This document shows positions 10,949-21,601 of a stretch of DNA of 64,000 bases, one piece after another (position 1 is the first letter of the stretch; every line of letters begins with the position of its first letter). The notes under the pieces are model-generated. The model worked only from the letters and a program-made list of their open reading frames with translations, was not told the DNA's origin and did not search any database. The stretch is from Phaeosaccion multiseriatum (lineage: Eukaryota > Ochrophyta, other classes), in NCBI GenBank assembly GCA_965112735.1, contig OZ218952.1, forward strand, positions 62,001 to 126,000, read 5' to 3'. Both the position numbers and the translations under genes were made by a program.

Positions 10949-13559
10949 TCGTTGCGCTCAATCAAAACTGGGTACCCATTGAGAGGCCTCGCTCCTCCTC
11001 ATCCAGTCGTCGCCAATGTTGGGGGATAAACTTTTCATTAAGAGTGCAGTCCTGAGAAGGACTCACCTCGGGGCACACAGTGTCTCCGGGGTGTCGCTTC
11101 CCTGACGGGGGCGAGCACGGGCCTTTGGGGGCAGCGGTTCCGAGGAGCCGCTCATCCCCCATTCACCCAAAGTCCCCAGGGCGCAGCCGCGTCTGCATAT
11201 GTATCCTACCGCGCCCTGCCCAGCCCATCATGTATAGCCTCCTGCACGCGTACTGAAATGCCGTGACCCAGGCCCACCTAAGACTGGAGGAGCCGCCAGT
11301 CACCGCCGCTTGCGACCGATGTTGAAGCCTCATCGATCCGCCGTGAGTGGGAGGAGATGCGTGCTATGTCGCTACCAATCTGCTGTGCTCCCACCTGCAG
11401 AGCCATCAGTGAAAGTGAGGGAGACGCGGCACAGCTCTACTCCCTCCTCCATCACCGGGAGCCCCCGCGGAGTCCTCCGAATACGATAGTCGGCGCTCTC
11501 TTCATCACCTCCTCCAATGACGGACCAAGACGGAGGGATCTTTCACCCCCCAATCTAAAAGACTCGCCATCGCCGCAGGTCAAAGGTCGCTCAAATGGCC
11601 AATTGATCGGAATTGAAATTCATTTCGGAATCACAGATCCAAAAGACCCATAGAACCAACCCCGGTAGAAAAACCGAAAACGCCCCAACAGGGGCACTTA
11701 TGTTTTCCGCCCCAAGCTCCTAGAACATCGACTCGTAGACGCGGCCCTGCTGCATACACCGTGCCGAGACCCCTCCACTGCTATCCCAACCGTCCGCTGC
11801 GGACTTCCGCTTGACCCGGTCGACAAAACACCGAGGGCAAAACACCTCGCTGCTGTCGTCCCGCAAAACGAACAAGCCCAAGATCTCAAGCCCTGCTGCC
11901 CCAAAGAATCGACCACCGGGCACTCTGGCACGAGGATATGCCATCCCTACTACCCCAAGTAAGTCGCGCAAGCATAGCAAAACCTAGTGCCTTCTCTCGC
12001 CCATTTTCTTCGTTCGCACCGCTCAAGGGCCCCACACACCCAAAAACCCCTCATCTGACCATCTGCGGCACAGGCGGGCCCAGACACTTACTCCACAGCT
12101 GTTGTGTACGACCAAACGCCACTCCGCCGCCGCCCATTGCAGATAAGTCGCGACATGGTCGATGCCCCACTCTCTGCCGCAACCCCCCAGCGTAGTGCTC
12201 TTTCCCCACACTTAACACGTAGATGCGCACCCTAGATGTTGCTGTGTCGTCCGAGATGAAAGCGCTGTGTACTCGCAATGCTGTCTGCCAACGACCCATG
12301 CCTTCCTTGCTCGCTGCGCCCCTCCTGTTGTACGGGGCTTCTCTGTTGTGGCCACAGGTGGAACAGCCGCTTCACACGCCACCTCGAGGCGCCAAGCACC
12401 ATCAAAGCAGAGCTCACCGGTTCCTTGTCATAGCCCGAACACCTGCCCCGTATCCATGCGGCCGGCGCTGCCACACTCACGAACTCCTTCGCCGTGGCTC
12501 CTGAGGCTCTTGCTGCTTGGCTGAGAGCCCCTTTTCACTCACTTCTGCTGCCGCCCTTCTCCCACACGCAAAACGTCTCCAAAGGCGAGGAAGAGGAAAA
12601 CAAGGCCACCTCCCAGCTATCCTTTCGCCACCATGGCACTCACTCCCATACTACACACCAACTGTCCGTGCGCCCGTGCCCTCCGGCTGCAGCGACACCA
12701 CTGCGCGCTGCTGCTGCCCACACAATACCTCCCCTGAAAGCCCCCCCTGAGTCCACCTGCCCTGTTGCATCTCCGTCGGATACGATCGTCGATACGTGGG
12801 GCTCTCAGCTGCGGCATCTCCGTCCAATACGATACGCGGGGCTCTCATCACCATCAGGACCAGCCAAGGCGGGAGGATCTTTCACCCCCCAACCTAAAAG
12901 AGACGCCACCGCCGCAGCGACGCCACAACCAGGCGGGCTGGGGAAGGGAGGAGACGGAGAGGCTGGGGTGGACGGACCCCGCGAAACGAATGGAGAGGAA
13001 AGGGCGACGAGCTAACGTGGAAGCCCCGTCACCGGCGAGAGAAGAAAGAAAAAAAACCTTTGGCTAGACGAGAGCACCATCTTGCTAGCGGGTCAGGCCA
13101 AGGTTCTCAAACTTCTACTAGATGCGTGTGCGTAGCGCAAGCCCTTGCGACAGTTAGCATTGGGGGCACCTCTTGTGTTTGCAACTGTTAGCATGACACA
13201 AGTAAGCACACAGCATCTTCACCCTCACAAGAGAAGCAGTCGGGCCCTACTGCGATCCTTGCTTTCCTACACCATCGGTCTCTACTCTCCTCCCTGCTTG
13301 TACACGCTCCCGCACCTGCTCTCTATCTCCTTCAATCACGGTAGGGTGGCGAGTACAGCAGGGCTCCTCCTCTTCTGAGCTCCAGCGGAAAATCCAAATC
13401 CGTTGTTTTCCATCTGCTGCCATAAATATATTCTATCCTACCAGTCGGGGTCCACACACGCGCTCACGCTCCACCTCCCCTCGGCTCTCAATACCCTGTT
13501 TCTCCGTCGACTCCACTCCGCGAGAACGGAACTTCCGTGGCTTCGCTGCTGAAGCAGCG
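10940..13559. repeat. Full 2.62-kb unit, copy B
   Basis: Unit boundaries are set at the hairpin (...gcagcg / ttctcgcgg...). The unit holds about 220 bp shared with the truncated copy, an interior of about 1.88 kb (from 11161 to about 13045), then an A-rich purine tract (gaagaaagaaaaaaaa) and about 510 bp again shared with the truncated copy. The shared part could be an LTR of about 720 bp running from tggctagacg (10440) to catccccca (11161). It has TG...CA ends and a purine tract just before its next copy. That LTR reading is inference. Confidence 0.8.
11655..12480 (-). pseudogene. Decayed protein segment in unit B, family shared with TRIM-A
   Basis: Minus-strand frames carry a protein-like segment that aligns with the minus strand of the element at 30433-33453. 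A conserved block lies at 11720-11980: CLRDLL, then VGM-YP, GGR, GAA-LEIL, LFV-RD, and a C-x-R-C pair (EVFCPRC). Further similarity lies upstream at 12023-12211 (HVATYL, RLVVHNS) and 12232-12480 (the AWIR region and the LFHLWPQQRS region). Stops and frame shifts break it, including a stop after ESMF where TRIM-A continues EELG. I recognise no family. Conservation of amino acids across diverged copies suggests it once encoded a protein. Confidence 0.55.
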
Positions 13560-16180
13560 TTCTCGCGGTCGTTGCGCTCAATCAAAACTGGGTACCCATT
13601 GAGAGGCCTCGCTCCTCCTCATCCAGTCGTCGCCAATGTTGGGGGATAAACTTTTCATTAAGAGTGCAGTCCTGAGAAGGACTCACCTCGGGGCACACAG
13701 TGTCTCCGGGGTGTCGCTTCCCTGACGGGGGCGAGCACGGGCCTTTGGGGGCAGCGGTTCCGAGGAGCCGCTCATCCCCCATTCACCCAAAGTCCCCAGG
13801 GCGCAGCCGCGTCTGCATATGTATCCTACCGCGCCCTGCCCAGCCCATCATGTATAGCCTCCTGCACGCGTACTGAAATGCCGTGACCCAGGCCCACCTA
13901 AGACTGGAGGAGCCGCCAGTCACCGCCGCTTGCGACCGATGTTGAAGCCTCATCGATCCGCCGTGAGTGGGAGGAGATGCGTGCTATGTCGCTACCAATC
14001 TGCTGTGCTCCCACCTGCAGAGCCATCAGTGAAAGTGAGGGAGACGCGGCACAGCTCTACTCCCTCCTCCATCACCGGGAGCCCCCGCGGAGTCCTCCGA
14101 ATACGATAGTCGGCGCTCTCTTCATCACCTCCTCCAATGACGGACCAAGACGGAGGGATCTTTCACCCCCCAATCTAAAAGACTCGCCATCGCCGCAGGT
14201 CAAAGGTCGCTCAAATGGCCAATTGATCGGAATTGAAATTCATTTCGGAATCACAGATCCAAAAGACCCATAGAACCAACCCCGGTAGAAAAACCGAAAA
14301 CGCCCCAACAGGGGCACTTATGTTTTCCGCCCCAAGCTCCTAGAACATCGACTCGTAGACGCGGCCCTGCTGCATACACCGTGCCGAGACCCCTCCACTG
14401 CTATCCCAACCGTCCGCTGCGGACTTCCGCTTGACCCGGTCGACAAAACACCGAGGGCAAAACACCTCGCTGCTGTCGTCCCGCAAAACGAACAAGCCCA
14501 AGATCTCAAGCCCTGCTGCCCCAAAGAATCGACCACCGGGCACTCTGGCACGAGGATATGCCATCCCTACTACCCCAAGTAAGTCGCGCAAGCATAGCAA
14601 AACCTAGTGCCTTCTCTCGCCCATTTTCTTCGTTCGCACCGCTCAAGGGCCCCACACACCCAAAAACCCCTCATCTGACCATCTGCGGCACAGGCGGGCC
14701 CAGACACTTACTCCACAGCTGTTGTGTACGACCAAACGCCACTCCGCCGCCGCCCATTGCAGATAAGTCGCGACATGGTCGATGCCCCACTCTCTGCCGC
14801 AACCCCCCAGCGTAGTGCTCTTTCCCCACACTTAACACGTAGATGCGCACCCTAGATGTTGCTGTGTCGTCCGAGATGAAAGCGCTGTGTACTCGCAATG
14901 CTGTCTGCCAACGACCCATGCCTTCCTTGCTCGCTGCGCCCCTCCTGTTGTACGGGGCTTCTCTGTTGTGGCCACAGGTGGAACAGCCGCTTCACACGCC
15001 ACCTCGAGGCGCCAAGCACCATCAAAGCAGAGCTCACCGGTTCCTTGTCATAGCCCGAACACCTGCCCCGTATCCATGCGGCCGGCGCTGCCACACTCAC
15101 GAACTCCTTCGCCGTGGCTCCTGAGGCTCTTGCTGCTTGGCTGAGAGCCCCTTTTCACTCACTTCTGCTGCCGCCCTTCTCCCACACGCAAAACGTCTCC
15201 AAAGGCGAGGAAGAGGAAAACAAGGCCACCTCCCAGCTATCCTTTCGCCACCATGGCACTCACTCCCATACTACACACCAACTGTCCGTGCGCCCGTGCC
15301 CTCCGGCTGCAGCGACACCACTGCGCGCTGCTGCTGCCCACACAATACCTCCCCCCCTGAAAGCCCCCCCTGAGTCCACCTGCCCTGTTGCATCTCCGTC
15401 GGATACGATCGTCGATACGTGGGGCTCTCAGCTGCGGCATCTCCGTCCAATACGATACGCGGGGCTCTCATCACCATCAGGACCAGCCAAGGCGGGAGGA
15501 TCTTTCACCCCCCAACCTAAAAGAGACGCCACCGCCGCAGCGACGCCACAACCAGGCGGGCTGGGGAAGGGAGGAGACGGAGAGGCTGGGGTGGACGGAC
15601 CCCGCGAAACGAATGGAGAGGAAAGGGCGACGAGCTAACGTGGAAGCCCCGTCACCGGCGAGAGAAGAAAGAAAAAACCTTTGGCTAGACGAGAGCACCA
15701 TCTTGCTAGCGGGTCAGGCCAAGGTTCTCAAACTTCTACTAGATGCGTGTGCGTAGCGCAAGCCCTTGCGACAGTTAGCATTGGGGGCACCTCTTGTGTT
15801 TGCAACTGTTAGCATGACACAAGTAAGCACACAGCATCTTCACCCTCACAAGAGAAGCAGTCGGGCCCTACTGCGATCCTTGCTTTCCTACACCATCGGT
15901 CTCTACTCTCCTCCCTGCTTGTACACGCTCCCGCACCTGCTCTCTATCTCCTTCAATCACGGTAGGGTGGCGAGTACAGCAGGGCTCCTCCTCTTCTGAG
16001 CTCCAGCGGAAAATCCAAATCCGTTGTTTTCCATCTGCTGCCATAAATATATTCTATCCTACCAGTCGGGGTCCACACACGCGCTCACGCTCCACCTCCC
16101 CTCGGCTCTCAATACCCTGTTTCTCCGTCGACTCCACTCCGCGAGAACGGAACTTCCGTGGCTTCGCTGCTGAAGCAGCG
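13560..16180. repeat. Full 2.62-kb unit, copy C
   Basis: Nearly identical to copy B over its full length. The visible differences are length changes in a C-run (15353-15358, two extra bases) and in the A-run near 15670. The near identity says the tandem copies are recent or are kept alike by conversion. Confidence 0.8.
14275..15100 (-). pseudogene. Decayed protein segment in unit C
   Basis: Same minus-strand segment as in unit B, shifted by 2620 bp and with the same stops. The conserved C-x-R-C block lies at 14340-14600. The shared lesions show that the decay preceded the tandem amplification. Confidence 0.55.
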
Positions 16181-18827
16181 TTCTCGCGGTCGTTGCGCTC
16201 AATCAAAACTGGGTACCCATTGAGAGGCCTCGCTCCTCCTCATCCAGTCGTCGCCAATGTTGGGGGATAAACTTTTCATTAAGAGTGCAGTCCTGAGAAG
16301 GACTCACCTCGGGGCACACAGTGTCTCCGGGGTGTCGCTTCCCTGACGGGGGCGAGCACGGGCCTTTGGGGGCAGCGGTTCCGAGGAGCCGCTCATCCCC
16401 CATTCACCCAAAGTCCCCAGGGCGCAGCCGCGTCTGCATATGTATCCTACCGCGCCCTGCCCAGCCCATCATGTATAGCCTCCTGCACGCGTACTGAAAT
16501 GCCGTGACCCAGGCCCACCTAAGACTGGAGGAGCCGCCAGTCACCGCCGCTTGCGACCGATGTTGAAGCCTCATCGATCCGCCGTGAGTGGGAGGAGATG
16601 CGTGCTATGTCGCTACCAATCTGCTGTGCTCCCACCTGCAGAGCCATCAGTGAAAGTGAGGGAGACGCGGCACAGCTCTACTCCCTCCTCCATCACCGGG
16701 AGCCCCCGCGGAGTCCTCCGAATACGATAGTCGGCGCTCTCTTCATCACCTCCTCCAATGACGGACCAAGACGGAGGGATCTTTCACCCCCCAATCTAAA
16801 AGACTCGCCATCGCCGCAGGTCAAAGGTCGCTCAAATGGCCAATTGATCGGAATTGAAATTCATTTCGGAATCACAGATCCAAAAGACCCATAGAACCAA
16901 CCCCGGTAGAAAAACCGAAAACGCCCCAACAGGGGCACTTATGTTTTCCGCCCCAAGCTCCTAGAACATCGACTCGTAGACGCGGCCCTGCTGCATACAC
17001 CGTGCCGAGACCCCTCCACTGCTATCCCAACCGTCCGCTGCGGACTTCCGCTTGACCCGGTCGACAAAACACCGAGGGCAAAACACCTCGCTGCTGTCGT
17101 CCCGCAAAACGAACAAGCCCAAGATCTCAAGCCCTGCTGCCCCAAAGAATCGACCACCGGGCACTCTGGCACGAGGATATGCCATCCCTACTACCCCAAG
17201 TAAGTCGCGCAAGCATAGCAAAACCTAGTGCCTTCTCTCGCCCATTTTCTTCGTTCGCACCGCTCAAGGGCCCCACACACCCAAAAACCCCTCATCTGAC
17301 CATCTGCGGCACAGGCGGGCCCAGACACTTACTCCACAGCTGTTGTGTACGACCAAACGCCACTCCGCCGCCGCCCATTGCAGATAAGTCGCGACATGGT
17401 CGATGCCCCACTCTCTGCCGCAACCCCCCAGCGTAGTGCTCTTTCCCCACACTTAACACGTAGATGCGCACCCTAGATGTTGCTGTGTCGTCCGAGATGA
17501 AAGCGCTGTGTACTCGCAATGCTGTCTGCCAACGACCCATGCCTTCCTTGCTCGCTGCGCCCCTCCTGTTGTACGGGGCTTCTCTGTTGTGGCCACAGGT
17601 GGAACAGCCGCTTCACACGCCACCTCGAGGCGCCAAGCACCATCAAAGCAGAGCTCACCGGTTCCTTGTCATAGCCCGAACACCTGCCCCGTATCCATGC
17701 GGCCGGCGCTGCCACACTCACGAACTCCTTCGCCGTGGCTCCTGAGGCTCTTGCTGCTTGGCTGAGAGCCCCTTTTCACTCACTTCTGCTGCCGCCCTTC
17801 TCCCACACGCAAAACGTCTCCAAAGGCGAGGAAGAGGAAAACAAGGCCACCTCCCAGCTATCCTTTCGCCACCATGGCACTCACTCCCATACTACACACC
17901 AACTGTCCGTGCGCCCGTGCCCTCCGGCTGCAGCGACACCACTGCGCGCTGCTGCTGCCCACACAATACCTCCCCCCCTGAAAGCCCCCCCTGAGTCCAC
18001 CTGCCCTGTTGCATCTCCGTCGGATACGATGCGTCGATACGTGGGGCTCTCAGCTGCGGTCGATACGTGGGGCTCTCAGCTGCCAATCTCCGTCCAATAC
18101 GATACGCGGGGCTCTCATCACCATCAGGACCAGCCAAGGCGGGAGGATCTTTCACCCCCCAACCTAAAAGAGACGCCACCGCCGCAGCGACGCCACAACC
18201 AGGCGGGCTGGGGAAGGGAGGAGACGGAGAGGCTGGGGTGGACGGACCCCGCGAAACGAATGGAGAGGAAAGGGCGACGAGCTAACGTGGAAGCCCCGTC
18301 ACCGGCGAGAGAAGAAAGAAAAAACCTTTGGCTAGACGAGAGCACCATCTTGCTAGCGGGTCAGGCCAAGGTTCTCAAACTTCTACTAGATGCGTGTGCG
18401 TAGCGCAAGCCCTTGCGACAGTTAGCATTGGGGGCACCTCTTGTGTTTGCAACTGTTAGCATGACACAAGTAAGCACACAGCATCTTCACCCTCACAAGA
18501 GAAGCAGTCGGGCCCTACTGCGATCCTTGCTTTCCTACACCATCGGTCTCTACTCTCCTCCCTGCTTGTACACGCTCCCGCACCTGCTCTCTATCTCCTT
18601 CAATCACGGTAGGGTGGCGAGTACAGCAGGGCTCCTCCTCTTCTGAGCTCCAGCGGAAAATCCAAATCCGTTGTTTTCCATCTGCTGCCATAAATATATT
18701 CTATCCTACCAGTCGGGGTCCACACACGCGCTCACGCTCCACCTCCCCTCGGCTCTCAATACCCTGTTTCTCCGTCGACTCCACTCCGCGAGAACGGAAC
18801 TTCCGTGGCTTCGCTGCTGAAGCAGCG
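16181..18827. repeat. Full 2.62-kb unit, copy D
   Basis: Matches copies B and C but is 26 bp longer. A segment around 18030-18085 (gtcgatacgtggggctctca) is locally duplicated and the next bases are altered. The copy ends at 18827 inside the boundary hairpin, where the satellite resumes. Confidence 0.8.
16896..17721 (-). pseudogene. Decayed protein segment in unit D
   Basis: Same minus-strand segment, shifted by 5241 bp from unit B, with the same stops. The conserved block lies at 16961-17221. Confidence 0.55.
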
Positions 18828-19031
18828 ATCTCAGTTGGGCCTGTTGTGCTGAGCCAATGCCCGGCGTGAGCATGTTGTGGCCAGCAAACGCGTCGTTCGG
18901 GCTGTGTGCGCCCCACAAATGCCGGCTTTAGGCTTTTTTGATCCCAGCACAGAGCCAGATTGGGCCATTTGAGCCCATCCAAGGCCCCACTTGGCGCTGT
19001 TGGGGCAATGCAGTATCTCAGTTGGGCCTGT
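18828..19031. repeat. Satellite remnant to the right of the unit array
   Basis: The interrupted 187-bp monomer resumes exactly at atctcag and continues for a little over one period, ending at gggcctgt (19031). It abuts the RNase H region of gypsy-1 with no transition, so the satellite (or the whole array) now truncates that element. The A-type variant (cagcaaacgcg) is present. Confidence 0.95.
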
Positions 19032-21199
19032 CGTGCACGGCTCAGAGGGTCAGCCCACAAGTGCTTGTCGCCAGGCAAATGCATGATCGTATAACCAAAT
19101 GCCTGTAACCGAAGTGCCTGTCGCTGCAGCCGCTCTCGCATGGGTTTGGTCAGACCCGGGTGCTGTGGGTCGTTAGACCAGAGAAAAGCCAATTGGCGAT
19201 GGTCTCAGAAAATGTGTACCTCCCTCGCCCCTACCAAAGCGTACTCATTCTGAATCACAGTTCGGTAAGTGGCATCTGCCTCTTTGTCCACAGTTGCTCG
19301 CTTGAGCTCATGCTTCCCGAAGCCGCCTGAACAGAAAGCGACAGGCTCCATGTCCATCTCGTCAAGAGGAAGACCCACGTTCTCGGGTCGACACTGTGCG
19401 ATCATGCCCCCCCAGTAGCGGTCACTGGCGTCTGCAAACACCAGTACTACCTGCTCAGGGTCCGGGTGAGCGCGCACCGTGTTCTCTGCGAGCACGCGCT
19501 TGATCCCCAAGAAAGCCGCGTCATGCTCAACCGTCCACCTCTTGTTTAGTTGAATAGTTGCAGCCACAGCCTCAGAGCGCTTGTGCTGATGCGGTTTGGC
19601 ATTAGCCTCCACCAAACACTCATTCAACAAGTCATACAGAGGCCCAACCCACTGTGCGAAATCTTTCACCCAGCGGTTAAACCACTGTATTCCACACAGG
19701 AACGTCATATCGCCCGCTGTCTCCGGCGTACCCAAGTCTGTCAGACCTTGAATTCGCTCCGGATGGTGACGAGTGCCATGTCTGTCATGCACCCTGCCCA
19801 CGAACTTCAACTCACTTCCGAAACGGAATGAGCTGACTCCCATCTTCAAGTTCTCTCGTGAAGCTTGTCCATGGTGAGTTCGGTCCTCTCGACCAACTCC
19901 TCACCCTCGATAGCCCAGTAGGCGATATTGTCAATGTACACAGCGTGAGTCTTACCGACTTCCTCGCGAAAGACCTCGCTCATGGTACCCTGCACATATG
20001 CCGCTGAGTTGAGGGCTCCCTGTGGTACTCTCGTAGGAGTCACCTTTGCGTCTGAGGTTATGTAAGTGAAATGCTCTTGGCACCACTCCTCGAGTGGAAA
20101 TTGCCAAAAGAAGTCCTTCCCATCAATCTCAATAAACCACCTAGCTCCTCGCAGTGCGAGAGAGATGGTCTCCGTGTGTGCTATGTTCAGATAACGTCAT
20201 ATTATCCTGAACCTCTAGTGTTGCGCAATACTAGAGGTTCAGGATAATATGACGTTATCTGAACATAGCACAAAAATATTTCCGAGGTTGGAGGTTCAGA
20301 TCCCTTGTGTGACCAGAAAGTTAGTCGTCCCGAGGGGAGGATAACTCGTTAGTCGTCCCGAGGGGAGGATAACGGATATGACCCCGCAACCCGGGGAAAT
20401 ATTTTTATGCTATGTTCAGATAACGTCATATTATCCTGAACCTCTAGTATTGCGCAATACTAGAGGTTCAGGATAACATGACGTTATATTATCCTGAACC
20501 TCTAGTATTGCGCAATACTAGAGGTTCAGGATAATATGACGTCATCTGAACATAGCACACGTGTCAGTCATACCGAAATCTACCTTGACTGTGTTCGCGT
20601 TAGCTGCCCGAAGGTCACACACCAGTCTGTACTTACCGGGCTTTCCCGGCTTTCCCACTGCAAAGGCTCGGTTAGAATACACGCTCTGTGGGTTACTGTA
20701 GCCAAAGCCCTTGTCTACCATTTTATTGGTAAACTCGCGCACAAAGGCCGCCTTCGGACCGGGCTGCTTGATAGGGAGCTGCGAATGTGGTTCAGAGCTC
20801 TTGAACTGCACCTTCATCGGCTCAACCTTAGCAGCACCGTCCTCCCACAGTAACTCATCCCGCCACACGTCAGGCCACTTCAGTAGTGCCCTCAGCATTG
20901 GTTCTTTCAACCGCTCGGGAAAATCATGCTCTTCTATAGCATTGTCGACGACTGACCCCAAACGTGCCTCTAGGCTCTCATGTGTGGGCGGCAGTCCGTC
21001 CTCAGGTTGCTGAATGGTATCAGCTACACCGTCATACTGTTTGATCTCTTCATTGTTAAGGTGGTAGGTTCCTACCGCTCCTACTATGGGCGTCTTGCCC
21101 GTCCCCTGCTCAACAGGAAACAAATCATCACTCTCCTTTGAGGGAGCCGACGAAAAGAGACTCATCACTCTACCTGCGCTGGAGCTATGAGGCTCTGCC
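19032..21199 (-). pseudogene. gypsy-1: decayed Ty3/gypsy pol remnant
   Basis: Reverse transcriptase and RNase H fragments on the minus strand, closely related to gypsy-3. The N-terminal RT part is at 20564-21168 (LPIKQPGPKAAFV, GKPGKYRLVCDLR). The RT core continues at 19846-20176 (TPTRVPQGALNS and the catalytic box VYIDNIAYW). The thumb and RNase H are at 19042-19849 (LVFADASD, DKEAD, then LPGDKHLWADPLSRA). Lesions: a frameshift near 19850; an in-frame TGA at about 19205, where relatives have the Cys of FCDHRN; a foldback insertion; loss of gag and protease; and truncation by satellite at 19031. The catalytic box is YIDN, not YxDD. Confidence 0.85.
20177..20559. mobile_element. 383-bp foldback (MITE-like) element in gypsy-1
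   Basis: Ends in TGTGCTATGTTCAG and its inverse, flanked by CGTG on both sides (20173-20176 and 20560-20563). Removing it restores the gypsy-1 frame at the position expected from gypsy-3. The left end is itself a 96-bp near-perfect palindrome (20177-20272, centre ttgcgcaa). The right end (20409-20559) carries two more copies of the palindrome core. The spacer has an inverted pair aaaatatttcc/ggaaatatttt and a tandem duplication of gttagtcgtcccgagggga (20322 and 20350). There is no coding capacity. Confidence 0.85.
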
Positions 21200-21473
21200 T
21201 GTAGCCAATCCCGCTATCGCTAGCAAGTCGGAAAGTGAGCCAACATTCGAAGAGATGGGTGCAAGGTTGTAAAGTTTGGAGGCCTTGCCTCAGCTCTAGT
21301 AAAGAACCGAGTCTCCTTTAGCTTTAGGGTGGATAAGCTAAGAGTGAGGGAGCGCCACAGACTACTACTCCCGGTGGGCTGTGTGCCACCTCATTGTGCC
21401 ACGTAAGATGTCATATGGGCATGGTGACAGTTACACGTACTAAGGCAATGAATATGAGGCTGTAGGGGCAACA
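21200..21473 (-). repeat. 3' LTR of gypsy-2
   Basis: A 274-bp sequence that on the minus strand starts TGTTGCCCC and ends TTGGCTACA. A second copy lies at 47465-47931. It directly follows a polypurine tract downstream of the gypsy-2 stop codon. The next sequence (21199 leftwards) is gypsy-1 pol. Confidence 0.8.
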
Positions 21474-21483
21474 CTTCCCCCTT
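21474..21483 (-). other. Polypurine tract of gypsy-2
   Basis: On the minus strand AAGGGGGAAG immediately precedes the TGTTGCC start of the LTR, the normal place for plus-strand priming. Between it and the integrase stop at 21602 lie about 120 bp of A- and GA-rich sequence with no other feature seen. Confidence 0.7.
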
Positions 21484-21601
21484 GAGAGAGAAGCTCGACT
21501 AACGAGAGCGTGACTAAACTAAATGCTAAAAGAGAAGATGAGAGAGAGAGAACATGTTCATATGAATAAAAGTAACCAAAAAGGTTTCCCGAAGGGTTTC
21601 C

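Larger units (their letters stand above)
10144..18827. repeat. Tandem 2.62-kb unit array inserted in the satellite
   Basis: An 8684-bp block made of one internally deleted unit (10144-10939) and three complete units (2620, 2621 and 2647 bp). The satellite monomer is cut between gcaatgcagt (ending 10143) and atctcag (starting 18828) with no satellite base lost, so the block is an insertion. It begins and ends at the same phase of the unit, in the right arm of a hairpin. This is what integration of a multimeric circle, or recombination at that point, would leave. The units share a coding-like segment with the LTR element at 30433-33453, so I infer an LTR-retroelement origin. Confidence 0.85.

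Noticed and set aside
12494-13015. Plus-strand 173-222 aa frames in each 2.62-kb unit (also at 15114 and 17735)
   Set aside because: Pro/Ser/Ala-rich low-complexity translation opposite a better-supported minus-strand segment. The frame changes length between near-identical copies through small indels.
10144-18827. Helitron interpretation of the tandem units because of the terminal hairpin
   Set aside because: The ends do not show a TC start and a CTRR end between host A and T on either strand.
21200-21473. LTR at 21200-21473 as the 5' LTR of gypsy-1
   Set aside because: It lies next to gypsy-1 pol, but the purine tract on its other side and the second copy at 47.5 kb fit the 3' LTR of gypsy-2 better. 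No gag of gypsy-1 lies between.
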